DNA from: Paralichthys olivaceus
Lineage: Eukaryota > Chordata > Actinopteri > Pleuronectiformes > Paralichthyidae
NCBI RefSeq assembly: GCF_024713975.1
Contig: NC_091114.1
Location: 7,288,001-7,352,000 of the forward strand
Direction: 5' to 3'
Length of the DNA: 64,000 nt
Both the position numbers and the translations under genes were made by a program. The notes under the pieces were generated by a model, which was not told where the DNA came from, ran no database searches, and was given only the letters and a program-made list of their open reading frames with translations. Of this stretch, positions 63,158-64,000 are shown piece after piece. Every line of letters begins with the position of its first letter. Within the stretch, counting starts at the first letter, position 1.

Positions 63158-64000
63158 CTGCAGGGGAACAAATGATTTGACGGTTAAATGTCACAGACAG
63201 AAGCTGAAGAAATCAAGTACGCTGAACCACCCAAAAAAATATATATACTTGAAACAGCAAAGTTTGTTTCACCAGCACTTGTCACTGGAACTTATAATTC
63301 TCAAGCTTACTTATTGTTTAACTTCCCCATGGTCATAAAATAGCAAGGAGGCTGTTCAACACAAAGCTGACAAGAAAACACCACAGCACATAACAGAATT
63401 AATGACCAATAGAATAATGTCATCACTGTTCACCATAACGATGTTTCAATAATATAAAACGTAATGTTACAAATAAAATTGTCCAATGCATCACCCAGCA
63501 AATAAAAAAAAATAGAATTAGTAGTTGTAGCTTTAAAAACAGTGAAACACGCTTCATTAAAGTAAAATATTGTCCATGAATGTTTCCATATTCTAATAGT
63601 TGTTTGAGTCTCACAAAGCAGAACTAGATTACTCATCACTGTGCTCCACTACAATCGTTTAGGCCTTAAGAAGGTTGAGATACACAAGCTGAGGAAGCTA
63701 CTGTAAGGGTGTGGTGCTTTTGTTACCCACTGTCAAACTTTACAGATTAAACAGCTTCTTGATAAAGACTTATATTTATCACTGTCTGAACATGACTGGT
63801 GACAAAGACAAGCTTTACTGTTGACAAGGCCTTTGTCTGTCTCTCAGCATCATCCTCCCACATTCAGCCATGAGATGCTGCTTCTCCGGACGTACAGAGA
63901 CGTCAGAGCCACCGCAGCAACACATTCAAGCTGGATCATTCTTCATATTTAACAGTAAAACTACTATTTCCAATGCAGCCATTCAAACAATGGTCTTATA
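63158..64000 (-). other. cct7 first intron (5' part of gene)
   Basis: AT-rich, no CpG island, no exon with a good donor after an ATG. An ATG followed by gtgaac on the minus strand near 63435 is a poor candidate. The promoter probably lies beyond the window. Confidence 0.5.

Noticed and set aside
63423-63440. Possible cct7 initiator exon ending ATG|gtgaac on the minus strand
   Set aside because: Weak donor in AT-rich sequence without promoter features; the true first exon is more likely beyond 64000.

Overview
This is vertebrate nuclear DNA, most likely from a teleost fish. The window holds intron-containing genes whose exons give full-length vertebrate orthologues. Many introns are only 70-400 bp, GT/CA microsatellites are very abundant, and several degenerate repeats resemble families common in fish. 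There is no prokaryotic gene organisation. Every gene was rebuilt exon by exon: all introns are GT-AG and the reading phase is preserved across every junction.

Layout. (1) 148-2465, plus strand: the 3' five coding exons of a gene I assign to m1ap, mostly from its tail-to-tail position next to dok1. (2) 10100-21512, minus strand: dok1, a PH-PTB docking adaptor with a long tyrosine-rich tail and an 8.1 kb first intron. (3) 23916-26565, plus strand: nagk, complete, 10 coding exons, 348 residues, divergent from dok1. (4) 30600-37852, minus strand: paip2b, 4 coding exons, 137 residues, convergent with nagk, with a CpG-rich promoter at about 37.3-38.05 kb. (5) 48692-57775, plus strand: hspa12b, 13 coding exons, 686 residues. 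(6) 59748-63157, minus strand: cct7, 11 coding exons in the window, with only the initiator exon not found. The genes alternate in strand, so promoters face each other at 21.5-23.9 kb and 37.9-48.7 kb, and 3' ends converge at 2.5-10.1, 26.6-30.6 and 57.8-59.7 kb.

The genes do not form one pathway: meiosis (m1ap), tyrosine-kinase signal damping (dok1), amino-sugar salvage (nagk), translational repression through PABP (paip2b), an atypical Hsp70 (hspa12b) and the cytosolic chaperonin (cct7). Five of the six match genes of human chromosome 2p13; hspa12b is on 20p13 in human, so its place between paip2b and cct7 is a synteny point worth following.

No undescribed protein system is visible. The more unusual signals are non-coding: long GT repeats lying directly against 3' splice sites in nagk and hspa12b, CA repeats just inside several hspa12b donors, a perfect 26-bp-arm hairpin in hspa12b intron 7, a hierarchical polypyrimidine pentamer array in intron 6, a tandem array of three M-box-like E-boxes in dok1 intron 1, and a paip2b start codon on an exon with only seven coding bases.
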